In this document: piece after piece, positions 36,754 to 46,149 of the stretch
Position numbering within the stretch: position 1 is the stretch's first letter
How the letters are laid out: every line of letters begins with the position of its first letter
Source of the DNA: Colwellia marinimaniae
GTDB taxonomy: Bacteria > Pseudomonadota > Gammaproteobacteria > Enterobacterales > Alteromonadaceae
Reading direction: 5' to 3'
NCBI RefSeq assembly: GCF_002207865.1
Contig: NZ_BDQM01000009.1
Span: 62,001-126,000, forward strand
Length of the DNA: 64,000 nucleotides
Notes under the pieces: model-generated
Database searches by the model: none
What the model saw: only the letters and a program-made list of their open reading frames with translations
What the model was told of the DNA's origin: nothing
Position numbers and translations under genes: made by a program

Positions 36754-39134
36754 TGCTTAATAACACTATTAACAACTTTGCTTTTTCTACCACCGCACTT
36801 GCGCTCTCCATTGCTTTATCTACTTGTTTAGTACCGGTATCCAAGGCAATAGCCGCTGATGACATTAATGCTAACAATTCTGCAGATAATGCTCAAACAA
36901 GCGCGAGTATTACTGGTAATATTGAGGCAATTGCCAAGGACGTGAATAAGAAAATTGACTTTGTTGAACGTATACAAATTATTGGCCATGGTAATAAATT
37001 AAGAACCGAAGGTGGCTCAGCCACTTTAATTGGTGAAGCAGAGTTAGACAAATTTAAGTTTGATGATATTAATCGAGTGCTTTATAACGTGCCCGGCGTT
37101 AACATTCGTGAAGAAGATGGCTATGGCTTAAGACCTAATATAGGCTTTCGTGGTTCGACCCCTGAGCGTAGTAAAAAAATCACCGTGATGGAAGACGGTA
37201 TTTTAATTGGTCCCGCACCTTATTCAGCGCCTGCTGCTTATTATTTCCCTATGATGTCTAAAATGACGTCTCTAGAAGTATTTAAAGGCCCTGCGGCAAT
37301 TAAATATGGCCCCAATACCGTTGCTGGCGCACTAAATATGACTACTCGCGCAGTACCTGATGCTCAAGAAGGCATAGTAGATGTGTCAGCTGGCTCTGAT
37401 GGCTACACTAAGGTTCATGGTTATTACGGCACTAACATTGGCGATCTTGGCGTGTTAATTGAAGCCATAAATATGCAAGCCGATGGTTTTAAAGAGCTTG
37501 ATGGTGGCGGCTCTACGCTTTATGGCAAGGGTGATGGCAATACCGGTTTTGATAAAAACGATATTATGGCCAAGTTTCGTTATGACTTAACTACTGGCAG
37601 CGTTGACCATACCTTTGGTTTAAAGCTTTCTTATGCCGACGAAAAATCTAATGAAACCTACCTAGGGTTAACCGACGACGATTTTTATGTCAACCCTGAT
37701 CGCCGTTATGTTGCTAGTGAGCTGGATAATATGGACTGGCAGCATTCACAATTCCAGTTCACCCATTTTATGCAAACCAATAGTTTCGATATCACCACCC
37801 GTGTCTATCGCAATAATTTTGAACGTTCATGGTTTAAAATAAATGGTTTCAAAAAGTTTGATAATCGATATCGAGATTTACAGGATATTTTAGCAAACCC
37901 TGAAGATGATGATAACGTGGGTTTTTATCAGATATTAACTGGACAAGCCGATAGTATCGAAGAGCATGAAAAAATTATTATTGGTGATAATGCCCGTGAA
38001 TATTTTTCACAAGGCATTCAAACCGAGCTTTATTTTGAACAAGTGCTGTTTGGCTTAAATCATAAATTTAATGTTGGTGCTCGTTTTCATCAAGATCAAA
38101 TAGAACGTAACCATACCGAAGACAGTTATGATATGCGTGACGGACATCTAGTCAGTGATGGTGAAGCGCAAGTACACACCACTACTAACCGTGAAAAAAC
38201 CGATGCAATAGCAGTCTTTTTTAAAGACACCATCAAATATGATGCCCTTGCTATAACGCTAGGCTTACGCGGCGAATTTATTGATTCTACTTATCAAAAC
38301 CGCGCTGTTGGTAAAGAAGATGATTGGCAAAAGAAAAGCTCTCATATCTGGTTACCTAGTTTAAGTCTTTTTTATACGGTAAATGAAAACCTAGGCTTTC
38401 TCTTTGGTGTCCATGAAGGTTTTATTCCTACCAGTCCGAAAGAAGGTCCAGAAACTGAAATTGAAAATAGCGTTAACTACGAAATCGGTGGCCGTTTCTA
38501 TAAAGGCGACCTGCAAGGTGAAGCGGTATTCTTCTATAATGATATGAGTAATTTAAAAGAGAGTTGTTCATTTTCTACCGCATCATCTTGTGGTGAAAGT
38601 TTAGACAAAGAGTTTAACGGCGGTGAAGTGGATGTTTACGGTTTGGAATTTTCCACCAGTTATACTGCTAAGCTCAGCGAAGGGTTAGATGTACCCATGT
38701 CAATTGTTTACACCTACACGGACTCAGAATTTAAAAACACTTTTGTTTCCGGTTTCAGTATGTGGGGTTCAATTACCGAGGGCGATGGTCTGCCTTACCT
38801 TGCCGAGCATCAGTTAACCCTTAATTTAGGCTTAACGGCGGAGCAGTGGGATATCAATTTTATTGCTCGTTATGTCGGTGAAATGCAGGAGGTGTCTGGT
38901 AAGGCAACAACACCAGAAGGAGATCCTGTTGAAAAAATATATTTAGAAGGGGCAACAACAGAAGCTTATGTGGTGGTTGATTTATCTGCCAGTTATTATC
39001 TTGGTCAATACGGTAAGGTTTATATTAAAGCGGATAATATTTTTGATAGCCAAGAAATTGTCAGCCGCAGACCTTATGGTGCTAGGCCGAGTAAACCACA
39101 AATGCTGTTTGTTGGTTATCAGTATAACTTCTAA
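36753..39134 (+). CDS. TonB-dependent receptor (FecA-like iron receptor)
   Basis: 793 residues. Signal peptide (about 1-34), TonB-box-like VERIQIIGHG (about 71-80), plug domain with NVPGVNIREEDGYGLRPNIG (about 109-128), RGSTPERSKKITVMEDG and a 22-strand barrel ending in YQYNF with terminal Phe, as in outer-membrane barrels. Its place after DUF4856 and imelysin genes behind a Fur-type site points to an iron compound as ligand (citrate or siderophore; not readable). ATG 36753 overlaps the preceding stop. No local tonB/exbBD genes. Confidence 0.93.
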   Translation: MLNNTINNFAFSTTALALSIALSTCLVPVSKAIAADDINANNSADNAQTSASITGNIEAIAKDVNKKIDFVERIQIIGHGNKLRTEGGSATLIGEAELDKFKFDDINRVLYNVPGVNIREEDGYGLRPNIGFRGSTPERSKKITVMEDGILIGPAPYSAPAAYYFPMMSKMTSLEVFKGPAAIKYGPNTVAGALNMTTRAVPDAQEGIVDVSAGSDGYTKVHGYYGTNIGDLGVLIEAINMQADGFKELDGGGSTLYGKGDGNTGFDKNDIMAKFRYDLTTGSVDHTFGLKLSYADEKSNETYLGLTDDDFYVNPDRRYVASELDNMDWQHSQFQFTHFMQTNSFDITTRVYRNNFERSWFKINGFKKFDNRYRDLQDILANPEDDDNVGFYQILTGQADSIEEHEKIIIGDNAREYFSQGIQTELYFEQVLFGLNHKFNVGARFHQDQIERNHTEDSYDMRDGHLVSDGEAQVHTTTNREKTDAIAVFFKDTIKYDALAITLGLRGEFIDSTYQNRAVGKEDDWQKKSSHIWLPSLSLFYTVNENLGFLFGVHEGFIPTSPKEGPETEIENSVNYEIGGRFYKGDLQGEAVFFYNDMSNLKESCSFSTASSCGESLDKEFNGGEVDVYGLEFSTSYTAKLSEGLDVPMSIVYTYTDSEFKNTFVSGFSMWGSITEGDGLPYLAEHQLTLNLGLTAEQWDINFIARYVGEMQEVSGKATTPEGDPVEKIYLEGATTEAYVVVDLSASYYLGQYGKVYIKADNIFDSQEIVSRRPYGARPSKPQMLFVGYQYNF

Positions 39135-39240
39135 AGGTATGCGGCATGTTTTATCGGTATAATTTACCGCTATAAGTTATCGGCATAAAATACGCCACGC
39201 GCTATAAGTGTGTGGTGTTTCAGCCCGTGCTTTAACGCTT

Positions 39241-39286
39241 GTTATACTAAATCCAGACAGGATGCGCTGTTTTGATTTAGTATAAC
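39241..39286. terminator. inverted repeat after the receptor gene (terminator or small mobile repeat)
   Basis: GTTATACTAAATC (39241-39253) and GATTTAGTATAAC (39274-39286) are perfect 13-bp inverses around a 20-base loop. No T-run follows, so a small dispersed repeat is as likely as a terminator. Confidence 0.5.
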
Positions 39287-39322
39287 GAGTTATATATATT
39301 TTAAAATTTGTTAGGTGGTTTT

Positions 39323-40273
39323 GTGCTCGATTTTTTATCAATTAATTTAACCGAGCTCAGCCAATATTTTTTTGATGCCAATAAACGTATTTACATTGTT
39401 TATCTACTTTCCGCACTAGCATTAGCTATCCCAGTATATTGGCTTAAATTCTCTCGTTTTTCCCTGCTGCCATTCTTACGCTTTGTTTTTCCAAAATCCA
39501 TTTATACGCATAAATCGGCACGACAGGATTATGTACTCTTAGTGGTTAACAAGCTGATTAAATCGGCACTTTTTCCACTGGTTGTTATCACCATGGCGCC
39601 CATCGCTATTGGTGTTTCATCTGCCATAGAGGCTGTCTTTGGCTATATTGAGCCGATTGCTTTATCTAGCGCCGCAATTATAACTATATTCACGGTATTA
39701 CTGTTTTTGTTTGATGATTTTACCCGTTTTTTATTACATTATATTTTGCATAAATTTCCCTTGTTATGGGAGTTTCATAAGGTACATCACTCAGCTTTAG
39801 TACTAACACCCTTTACCATTTATCGCAGCCATCCCGTTGAAAGCTTACTGTACGCCTTTAGAATGACACTAACACAAGGTTTTGTGGTCGGACTCTGTTA
39901 TTACTTTTTTGGTCCGACATTAAAGATGTACGATATTTTAGGGGCTAACGCATTGGTTTTTTTGTTTAATTTCTTTGGCTCAAATTTACGCCATAGCCAT
40001 ATTTGGTTAAGCTGGGGCGATAAAGTGGAAAACTACTTGATAAGCCCAGCTCAACACCAAATACATCACAGTGATAACCCCAAGCACTTTGATAGAAACT
40101 TTGGCGCCGCCCTAGCTGTTTGGGACAGACTTTTTTCTTGCCACATTAAAGCCTCACAAGTGGGCAAAATTACTTATGGCATTAGTGTCAATCACAAAGG
40201 GCACAACAGTTTGCTGCAAATCTATTTTGAACCTTTCAAAAAGGCGGCTCAAAGCCTCTTACCTAAGCGATAA
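39323..40273 (+). CDS. sterol desaturase / fatty acid hydroxylase family protein
   Basis: 316 residues from GTG 39323, chosen because AGGTGG lies just upstream; a TTG at 39308 would be in frame but overlaps that site. Several membrane helices (about 22-42, 72-98, 105-130, 180-200). The three His clusters of the di-iron family are present: HYILHKF (about 140), HKVHHSA (about 154) and HQIHHSDNPKHF (about 237). So it should be an O2-dependent, membrane-bound hydroxylase or desaturase of an unknown lipid. Alone on its strand between the iron operon and the GGDEF/EAL gene. Confidence 0.85.
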   Translation: MLDFLSINLTELSQYFFDANKRIYIVYLLSALALAIPVYWLKFSRFSLLPFLRFVFPKSIYTHKSARQDYVLLVVNKLIKSALFPLVVITMAPIAIGVSSAIEAVFGYIEPIALSSAAIITIFTVLLFLFDDFTRFLLHYILHKFPLLWEFHKVHHSALVLTPFTIYRSHPVESLLYAFRMTLTQGFVVGLCYYFFGPTLKMYDILGANALVFLFNFFGSNLRHSHIWLSWGDKVENYLISPAQHQIHHSDNPKHFDRNFGAALAVWDRLFSCHIKASQVGKITYGISVNHKGHNSLLQIYFEPFKKAAQSLLPKR

Positions 40274-40487
40274 TGAAGCAGGTGGTGTTTAACTGCTTGT
40301 TAACTATTTTCTTCTAGGCTAGCTATACTTGTTTACCAGTCACATAATTTAGCAGTGTTTATAGCGTTAAACGCTAAGCTAATTAACGTGCTCGGGCGGC
40401 AGCAAGCTCATTGTTTACTTAGGTTATTAAACTATGCAGATAAACTCTAGGCTTTAGTTATGGACTTTAATTGAGGTACTCGACTAT

Positions 40488-42128
40488 ATGGCTAAAAACA
40501 ATGCTCGCAAAAATATAGCTCGTCTACCAACGGGCAAGCCTGAAAATGTCGGCTTTTTTAAACGTTTTGCTTTTGCCTTTGAAAGCGTGTTTATTATCCT
40601 TATTACCGCAGGTTCACTCTGGCTAACGCGCTTGCTAGATGTGCCTGAATTTGTCAGACAATTATCTAGTCAGCAACAACATTGGCGATTAGATGAAATC
40701 ATTACCCTAGCCAGTGTTACCGTGCTTGGCTTATTAATATTATTGACTCGCTATAGCTTATATTTGCGAAAAAAAATCCAGCAACAATTTATTGCCGAAG
40801 AAGAAATTAAACGCCTGGCCTTTTTTGATAGCTTAACTAACCTACCTAACCAAGCACTTTGCCACGATCGCTTGCAACATGCTTTATCCCGTGCCGAAAG
40901 AAATAGCACGCCAATAGCGGTGTTATTTATTGGCATTCAAGACTTTAAGGCTGTTAATGATAAACAAGGTCATGAGGGGGGCGATAAGTTACTGCAACAG
41001 GCCGCCAAGCGTTTATCAAGCGAGTTACGTTCAGGTGACACTTTAGCGAGAATTACCGGGGTGGAGTTCCTTATTATACTTGAATCAATGTCGCCCACTG
41101 AGGATATAAACGCTTTTGCAGCTAAGTTAATTGTCAAACTGGCTAAGTGCTACCGGATAGCTATGCAAGAAATGTATATAACCAGTAATATTGGTATTGC
41201 TGTCTATCCAAATGATGGCGAGCATAGTAAAGAATTAATTAAACATGCCGATACTGCGATGTGTTTTGCTAAGGAACAGGGCCGTAATAGCTTGGCTTTT
41301 TTCTCTAAGGAGCTGCAAGAACAAGTCAATACCAAGAAAAAAATTGCTGAACAATTACTTGATGCCATGGACAAGGAAGAATTCACTTTACACTACCAAC
41401 CCATAGTATCAACTGCCTCAAATGAAATCATTGCTGTTGAAGCATTATTGCGCTGGCATAATGACTTACTCGGTGATTTGGCCCCCGATGTATTTATTCC
41501 TATCGCTGAGGAAATTGGCATTATTACAAAAATTGGTGATTGGGTACTTAACCAAGCTTGTTTACAAAACAAATCTTGGCAGCAACAAGGCTACCCGGGG
41601 TTAGTGATAGCCGTTAATATGTCTGTTATGCAATTAAGCATAACGGATCTTTCTAGCACAGTTGCTGATTCGTTAGCGGCTAGTCATTTAGAGCCTCAAT
41701 ATTTAGAATTAGAGTTTACTGAAAATACACTAATGAAAGATGCTAAGCAGTCTATAGTGCAACTGAGGCAATTGAGTACTTTAGGTGTTTCTATCGCCCT
41801 TGATGATTTTGGTACCGGTTATTCATCAATAAAATATCTAGCTAAGTTCAAACTTAATAAATTAAAAATAGACGGTATTTTTATAAAAAACATTCCTAAA
41901 AGTGCCGCAGATGTTATGGCTACTCGAGCCATTATTGCTTTAGCTCGGCAATTAAAATTACATATAACCGCAGAGGGGGTTGAAACTGCCGAGCAGCGTG
42001 AGTTTTTGGCGGTTAGTTGCGTGGACTCTATGCAGGGCTATCATTATAGTCGCCCCGTTGATGCCAAGGCATTTGCACTGCTGTTAAAATCCCCTCCTTG
42101 GCTGCAAACTCCCCAAGAGTTAGACTAA
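40488..42128 (+). CDS. c-di-GMP phosphodiesterase with degenerate GGDEF and EAL domains
   Basis: 546 residues: two membrane helices (about 24-46 and 69-91), a GGDEF domain (about 108-270) and an EAL domain (about 285-540). The GGDEF signature is replaced by TGVEF, so cyclase activity is very unlikely. The EAL domain keeps VEALLRW, NMSVMQL, ELEFTENTL and the DDFGTGYSS metal loop, so it should hydrolyse c-di-GMP. The short periplasmic loop between the helices holds no known sensor. Single gene directly before the rpsP operon. ATG 40488. Confidence 0.92.
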   Translation: MAKNNARKNIARLPTGKPENVGFFKRFAFAFESVFIILITAGSLWLTRLLDVPEFVRQLSSQQQHWRLDEIITLASVTVLGLLILLTRYSLYLRKKIQQQFIAEEEIKRLAFFDSLTNLPNQALCHDRLQHALSRAERNSTPIAVLFIGIQDFKAVNDKQGHEGGDKLLQQAAKRLSSELRSGDTLARITGVEFLIILESMSPTEDINAFAAKLIVKLAKCYRIAMQEMYITSNIGIAVYPNDGEHSKELIKHADTAMCFAKEQGRNSLAFFSKELQEQVNTKKKIAEQLLDAMDKEEFTLHYQPIVSTASNEIIAVEALLRWHNDLLGDLAPDVFIPIAEEIGIITKIGDWVLNQACLQNKSWQQQGYPGLVIAVNMSVMQLSITDLSSTVADSLAASHLEPQYLELEFTENTLMKDAKQSIVQLRQLSTLGVSIALDDFGTGYSSIKYLAKFKLNKLKIDGIFIKNIPKSAADVMATRAIIALARQLKLHITAEGVETAEQREFLAVSCVDSMQGYHYSRPVDAKAFALLLKSPPWLQTPQELD

Positions 42129-42210
42129 GTGTTGAACTAAGGTAGCATCCCTTTTACGTCATATGTTCAAATATATGTAAGCCACTCTTAATGCCTTAGA
42201 TAAATAAAAC

Positions 42211-42238
42211 TTGTAAAAATCCACTAAAAGCGTAAAAT
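42211..42238 (+). promoter_or_regulatory. candidate promoter of the rpsP operon
   Basis: TTGTAA (42211-42216), 16-base spacer, TAAAAT (42233-42238), 78 bases before the rpsP start. Pattern match to the sigma-70 consensus only. Confidence 0.4.
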
Positions 42239-42316
42239 ACGCGAGCTTTTCTGTCGCTTGTCGACGGGAAGTGTCTGGAAAATCCGTTTTAACACTTAAC
42301 ATATATAGAGGACGAT

Positions 42317-42565
42317 ATGGTTACCATTCGTTTAGCTCGTGGCGGCGCTAAAAAGCGTCCATTCTATCAGGTTGTTGTTGCAGATAGCCGTAATTCTCGC
42401 GATGGTCGTTTCATCGAGAGAGTTGGTTTCTTCAACCCAACAGCACAAGGTCAAGCTGAAAAATTACGCTTAGATCTAGACCGTATTACCCATTGGGTAG
42501 GTCAAGGTGCTACTTTATCTGATCGTGTGGCTAAGTTAATTAAAGACGCAAAAGCTGCGGCTTAA
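42317..42565 (+). CDS. rpsP: 30S ribosomal protein S16
   Basis: 82 residues, the family length, beginning [20 protein letters not shown], the highly conserved S16 N-terminus. It contacts 16S rRNA early in 30S assembly. First gene of rpsP-rimM-trmD-rplS, in the order seen throughout gammaproteobacteria. In enterics ffh lies directly upstream; here an iron operon, a desaturase and a phosphodiesterase gene are in between. Strong ribosome site AGAGGA 6-7 bases before ATG. Confidence 0.98.
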   Translation: MVTIRLARGGAKKRPFYQVVVADSRNSRDGRFIERVGFFNPTAQGQAEKLRLDLDRITHWVGQGATLSDRVAKLIKDAKAAA

Positions 42566-42592
42566 TTGCTTAGTAGGTAGTAGGGGAATTTT

Positions 42593-43123
42593 GTGAGTAA
42601 AGAAGAAAAACAAATCACCTTAGGTAAAATAGGCGCTGTTTATGGCATCAAAGGCTGGTTGAAAATTCATTCATTCACTGGTGAAACCGATGCCATACTT
42701 GACTATTTTCCTTGGTCATTAAAATTAGGGAATAAGATACAAACAGTAGAAATTACTGATTGGCGCAAGCATAACAAAGGCCTAATTGTGAAAGTGGCGG
42801 GTATTGATGATCGAGATATTGCGCAAGCATTAGTCGGTTCAGAGATACAAACCAGTGCAGCAGCGTTGCCAGAATTATCGCAAGATGATTTTTACTGGCG
42901 CGATTTAATAGGTATGTCTGTAGTGACTAACAAAGGTTACGACCTGGGTGTAGTTTCAGACATAATGGAAACTGGCGCTAATGATGTACTGGTTGTGAAA
43001 GCTAACTTAAATGATGGTTTTAGTAAAAAAGAGCGGTTAATTCCTTATCTTTTTGAACAAGTTATTGAGTCTGTTAGCCTTGAAAATAAACAAATTTGTG
43101 TTGACTGGGATCCAGGTTTTTAA
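42593..43123 (+). CDS. rimM: ribosome maturation factor RimM
   Basis: 176 residues. N-terminal RimM domain beginning LGKIGAVYGIKGWLKIHSFT (about 10-29) and a C-terminal PRC-barrel (about 97-175; FYWRDLIGMSV, GVVSDIMETGANDVLVV). It binds S19 and helps mature the 30S head. Starts with GTG 42593 behind AGGGGA. Lies 27 bases after rpsP; the next gene follows within 40 bases. Confidence 0.96.
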   Translation: MSKEEKQITLGKIGAVYGIKGWLKIHSFTGETDAILDYFPWSLKLGNKIQTVEITDWRKHNKGLIVKVAGIDDRDIAQALVGSEIQTSAAALPELSQDDFYWRDLIGMSVVTNKGYDLGVVSDIMETGANDVLVVKANLNDGFSKKERLIPYLFEQVIESVSLENKQICVDWDPGF

Positions 43124-43162
43124 CTTGTGACTAGCACTACCTCTGCTAAAGAGAATAACAAA

Positions 43163-43954
43163 ATGTGGATTGGGGTGATAAGCCTTTTTCCCGAAATGTT
43201 TAATGCTATTACTGAGTATGGAGTAACAGGCCGAGCGATTCGTAATGGGCTTATTGACTTTCAGCAATGGAATCCAAGAGACTTTACCCATGATAAACAT
43301 CGCACCGTTGATGATCGTCCTTATGGCGGTGGTCCGGGCATGTTAATGATGGTGCAACCATTACGCGATGCTATACATGCGGCAAGAGAAGCTGCGCGTA
43401 AAGATGCGCTAGAGTCTGGTGATGATGATAGTAATGTCAAAGTCATCTATTTGTCTCCGCAAGGAAGAAAGCTTGATCAACAAGGCGTACGTGAATTAGC
43501 ACAACATAGCCGACTAGTATTTATTGCTGGCCGATATGAAGGCATAGACGAGCGATTAATCGAGTCAGATATTGACGAGGAATGGTCGGTCGGTGATTAC
43601 ATTTTAAGTGGTGGAGAACTCGCCGCTATGACTGTAATTGATGCCGTAGCACGGTTAGTGCCAGGTGTTTTGGGACATAAAGACTCAGCAGAGCAGGATT
43701 CCTTCTCTAACGGTTTATTAGATTGTCCTCATTATACTAGGCCTGAGGTAATGACGACTCCTGATGGAGACGTTATGTCAGTACCTAAAGTGTTACTGAG
43801 TGGTAATCACGAACATATACGCTTATGGCGACAAGAGCAATCTTTGCTAAGAACGTGGACTAGAAGACCCGAATTATTAACCAACCTAGCTCTGACAGCT
43901 GAGCAGGAAAAAGCGCTCGCTTTAATTAAAAAACAAGCGAAGCAAACCACTTAG
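43163..43954 (+). CDS. trmD: tRNA (guanine37-N1)-methyltransferase TrmD
   Basis: SPOUT methyltransferase that makes m1G37 in tRNAs reading CNN and some other codons, preventing frameshifting. 263 residues from ATG 43163 ([13 protein letters not shown]), which matches the E. coli start; an in-frame GTG 36 bases upstream (43127) would add [11 protein letters not shown] and is less likely. Motifs [18 protein letters not shown] (about 50), [11 protein letters not shown] (about 125) and the AdoMet knot region [13 protein letters not shown] (about 144) are complete. A 10-residue Asp-rich insert lies near residue 93. Operon with rimM and rplS. Confidence 0.97.
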   Translation: MWIGVISLFPEMFNAITEYGVTGRAIRNGLIDFQQWNPRDFTHDKHRTVDDRPYGGGPGMLMMVQPLRDAIHAAREAARKDALESGDDDSNVKVIYLSPQGRKLDQQGVRELAQHSRLVFIAGRYEGIDERLIESDIDEEWSVGDYILSGGELAAMTVIDAVARLVPGVLGHKDSAEQDSFSNGLLDCPHYTRPEVMTTPDGDVMSVPKVLLSGNHEHIRLWRQEQSLLRTWTRRPELLTNLALTAEQEKALALIKKQAKQTT

Positions 43955-43980
43955 ACTGTGCACACTGGGAAGAAGGTATT

Positions 43981-44334
43981 ATGAGTAAAATTCTTGATAT
44001 GCTCGAACAAGAGCAATTGAAAACTGATCTACCAACATTCGCTCCGGGCGATACTGTTGTAGTTCAAGTAAAAGTTACTGAAGGTGACAAATCACGTCTT
44101 CAAGCATTTGAAGGTGTTATTATTGCTGTTAAGAACCGTGGCTTACATTCTGCTTTCACTGTTCGTAAAATTTCGAACGGTGTTGGTGTAGAACGTGTAT
44201 TCCAGACACATAGCCCAATTGTTGATTCAATCACAGTTAAACGTCGCGGTGATGTTCGTCAAGCTAAACTTTACTACTTGCGCGAGCTATCTGGCCGTAA
44301 AGCACGTATTAAAGAAAAATTGGCTAAGAAATAG
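43981..44334 (+). CDS. rplS: 50S ribosomal protein L19
   Basis: 117 residues, normal length, with the conserved [16 protein letters not shown] and [17 protein letters not shown] segments. It lies at the 30S-50S interface. Last gene of the rpsP operon, 26 bases after trmD with AAGAAGG as ribosome site, and followed by a strong terminator. Confidence 0.98.
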   Translation: MSKILDMLEQEQLKTDLPTFAPGDTVVVQVKVTEGDKSRLQAFEGVIIAVKNRGLHSAFTVRKISNGVGVERVFQTHSPIVDSITVKRRGDVRQAKLYYLRELSGRKARIKEKLAKK

Positions 44335-44373
44335 AAATATTTTTTATACATTTTTCTGTAAAGAAAGTTTGAA

Positions 44374-44410
44374 AAAAAGCCTGAATAATTCGTTATTCAG
44401 GCTTTTTGTT
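44374..44410 (+). terminator. terminator of the rpsP-rimM-trmD-rplS operon
   Basis: AGCCTGAATAA and TTATTCAGGCT pair around a TTCG loop, with A before and T after; strong and possibly bidirectional. Confidence 0.92.
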
Positions 44411-44513
44411 TTTTATCCTTACTAACTCCCATTGAACCCTGAACCTTCAGTTGAAGGGTAATCCGCCCATTTTTAATTTTACTAAGCCAACGCTCAGTGA
44501 AGCATAAGTCTGG

Positions 44514-45254
44514 TTAAGCTAGCAGTGTCCGATGAAACAGCTCTACCGCCATGCCATAAACACGCAGTGCTAGTTGTGGGTCGTAACGTTCACCTTCATC
44601 GCGCATAAATGCATGGGAAGCATTAAATTCATGCCATGCAAAAACATTACCCGAAGCTATTAAGTTCTGGTGTATTTTCATACGGGCTTCAGCAGCAATA
44701 TGCGGGTCTTGCTTACCCCAAATCATTAATAGCTCGGCTTTAATGTCTTTAGTACGCGTTAATGTGTCATTACCCTCATCACTGGGTAAATCGCCTGAAT
44801 GGATATCAGTAGCATACAAACAAGCCGCGGCTAAGATATTGTCATTTAATGCGGCGCGATAGGCTAGGTGGCCACCAATACAAACGCCCATGGTGCCAAT
44901 CTTGCCGGTGCAATACTCTTGCTGTTGAATAAAACTCACTAAGGCTTGGGTATCGCTATCATGGTGTTCTAAAGGTTTAGCCCACTTGTCTTGATTGCCT
45001 TTATCTTTACCCGCATCGTCGTAGCCTAACACAGTACCAATAGGGTTTAATTCATGAAACACCTCGGGTACCAGCACAACAAAGCCGTGTCCAGCCATTA
45101 GTGCAGCTGTTCTTGCTATCGGCGCTGTTTGTTGGAATATTTCAGAGTAAAAAATAATAGTGGGGAACTTACCCTGCGCTTGCGGGCGGTAAACATAAGT
45201 ACGCATAGTGCCTGTTGGGGTCTCTATATCATAGCTGTGCTGTTGAATGATCAT
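44514..45254 (-). CDS. dienelactone hydrolase family protein
   Basis: 246 residues, alpha/beta hydrolase fold. The nucleophile elbow GVCIGGH (about residues 127-133) has Cys in the nucleophile place, the mark of dienelactone hydrolases; Asp (WGKQDPH, about 188) and His (NASHAFM, about 215) complete the triad. True substrates are often not dienelactone, and no aromatic-degradation genes are nearby, so a general carboxyl-esterase role is possible. Single gene, convergent with the rplS operon. Confidence 0.88.
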   Translation of the reverse strand: MIIQQHSYDIETPTGTMRTYVYRPQAQGKFPTIIFYSEIFQQTAPIARTAALMAGHGFVVLVPEVFHELNPIGTVLGYDDAGKDKGNQDKWAKPLEHHDSDTQALVSFIQQQEYCTGKIGTMGVCIGGHLAYRAALNDNILAAACLYATDIHSGDLPSDEGNDTLTRTKDIKAELLMIWGKQDPHIAAEARMKIHQNLIASGNVFAWHEFNASHAFMRDEGERYDPQLALRVYGMAVELFHRTLLA

Positions 45255-45493
45255 TATTACGTTAATGTCCTTGTGTTAAATTTACGCTTAATTGAAGTTA
45301 GTTTACCCTTGAGCCACCTTGAAAAATAGCGTTATTCATTGCTTTTTATTTACCAGGGAAATCCGTTTAAACACGTAAGTTATGCCGGTTATCGATTTTT
45401 CTATGGCTTGAGAGTTAACGCGGTATAATAAATAGTCATTATGTTAGTGTCATTACCTAGCGTAATAATTAACTAACCTTAAAAGGATAAATC

Positions 45494-45697
45494 ATGAGTA
45501 AGCAGAAAAAGCCATTAGTGACAGTTGGCAAGAGTGCAACAGAATTGGGCAGAGGGGTAATTAAAGATAATTTTTTAGCGGCGTTAGTCACCTCGAAGCT
45601 TTATAAAATGCAGGTAGTTAAAGCGAAAAAAGGTAAAGGTTCGTATCAGCGCAAAGCTAAAAATTTAAGACGAGAGCCTTATTTAATAGTGGCTTAA
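45494..45697 (+). CDS. arfA: alternative ribosome-rescue factor ArfA
   Basis: 67 residues. The segment GVIKDNFLAALVTSKLYK (about 20-37) followed by KAKKGKGSYQRKAK (about 43-56) matches ArfA, whose basic KGKGSYxRK region enters the empty mRNA channel so that RF2 can release stalled ribosomes when trans-translation fails. In E. coli arfA mRNA is cut by RNase III in a hairpin in the coding end, coupling its synthesis to tmRNA failure. Here a hairpin-capable region spans the stop codon (45684-45719, containing palindrome GTGTTAACAC). The protein is already close to the length of the active truncated E. coli form. AAAGGA ribosome site. Confidence 0.85.
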   Translation: MSKQKKPLVTVGKSATELGRGVIKDNFLAALVTSKLYKMQVVKAKKGKGSYQRKAKNLRREPYLIVA

Positions 45698-45841
45698 GGT
45701 GTTAACACTAGCCATTATCAAATAAGACTTTCCATCTTTAGTATTATACCCATTTCATTAAATTACCTGCCTATGCACTTGGCTCAGGATCGTCATCCCC
45801 GTGGTATTTTAATCGGACGTGCCATGGATGGTACTTATTAG

Positions 45842-46080
45842 CAAATCAGCGGCTGCGCCCCAACCATCTACCAGTAACTTTGGTGGCTGAGCTATGCTTG
45901 AAGAGCATACTTGAACAAAAAGCCTGAACTGTCAATGGTGCCATAAAGCCCGATTATTAGCATAGGCTCGGATAAACGACCCCATCACTGGTGACGCAAT
46001 AGCGATCCCGTTTAGAAGAATGTTGTCTTATTGATTATCCGATGTTCAAGCATGCTTTTATTAGCATGGGAGAGCCTAAG
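45842..46080 (+). ncRNA. candidate bridge RNA region of the IS110 element
   Basis: The 239 bases between the left end and the transposase leader have no ORF but can form hairpins, for example TATGCT/AGCATA (45892-45908). In the IS110 group the non-coding left end encodes a bridge RNA whose two loops pair with target and donor. The loops here cannot be assigned by eye. Confidence 0.5.
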
Positions 46081-46149
46081 ATGAAAAGCAAAATAAACAG
46101 CATCAAAAATATAAAAAAACGAATACAACAACATTAAGAGCAAGTTAAT

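Noticed and set aside
43127-43162. GTG start of trmD at 43127
   Set aside because: The extra 12 residues are unlike TrmD, and MWIG at 43163 matches the family start.
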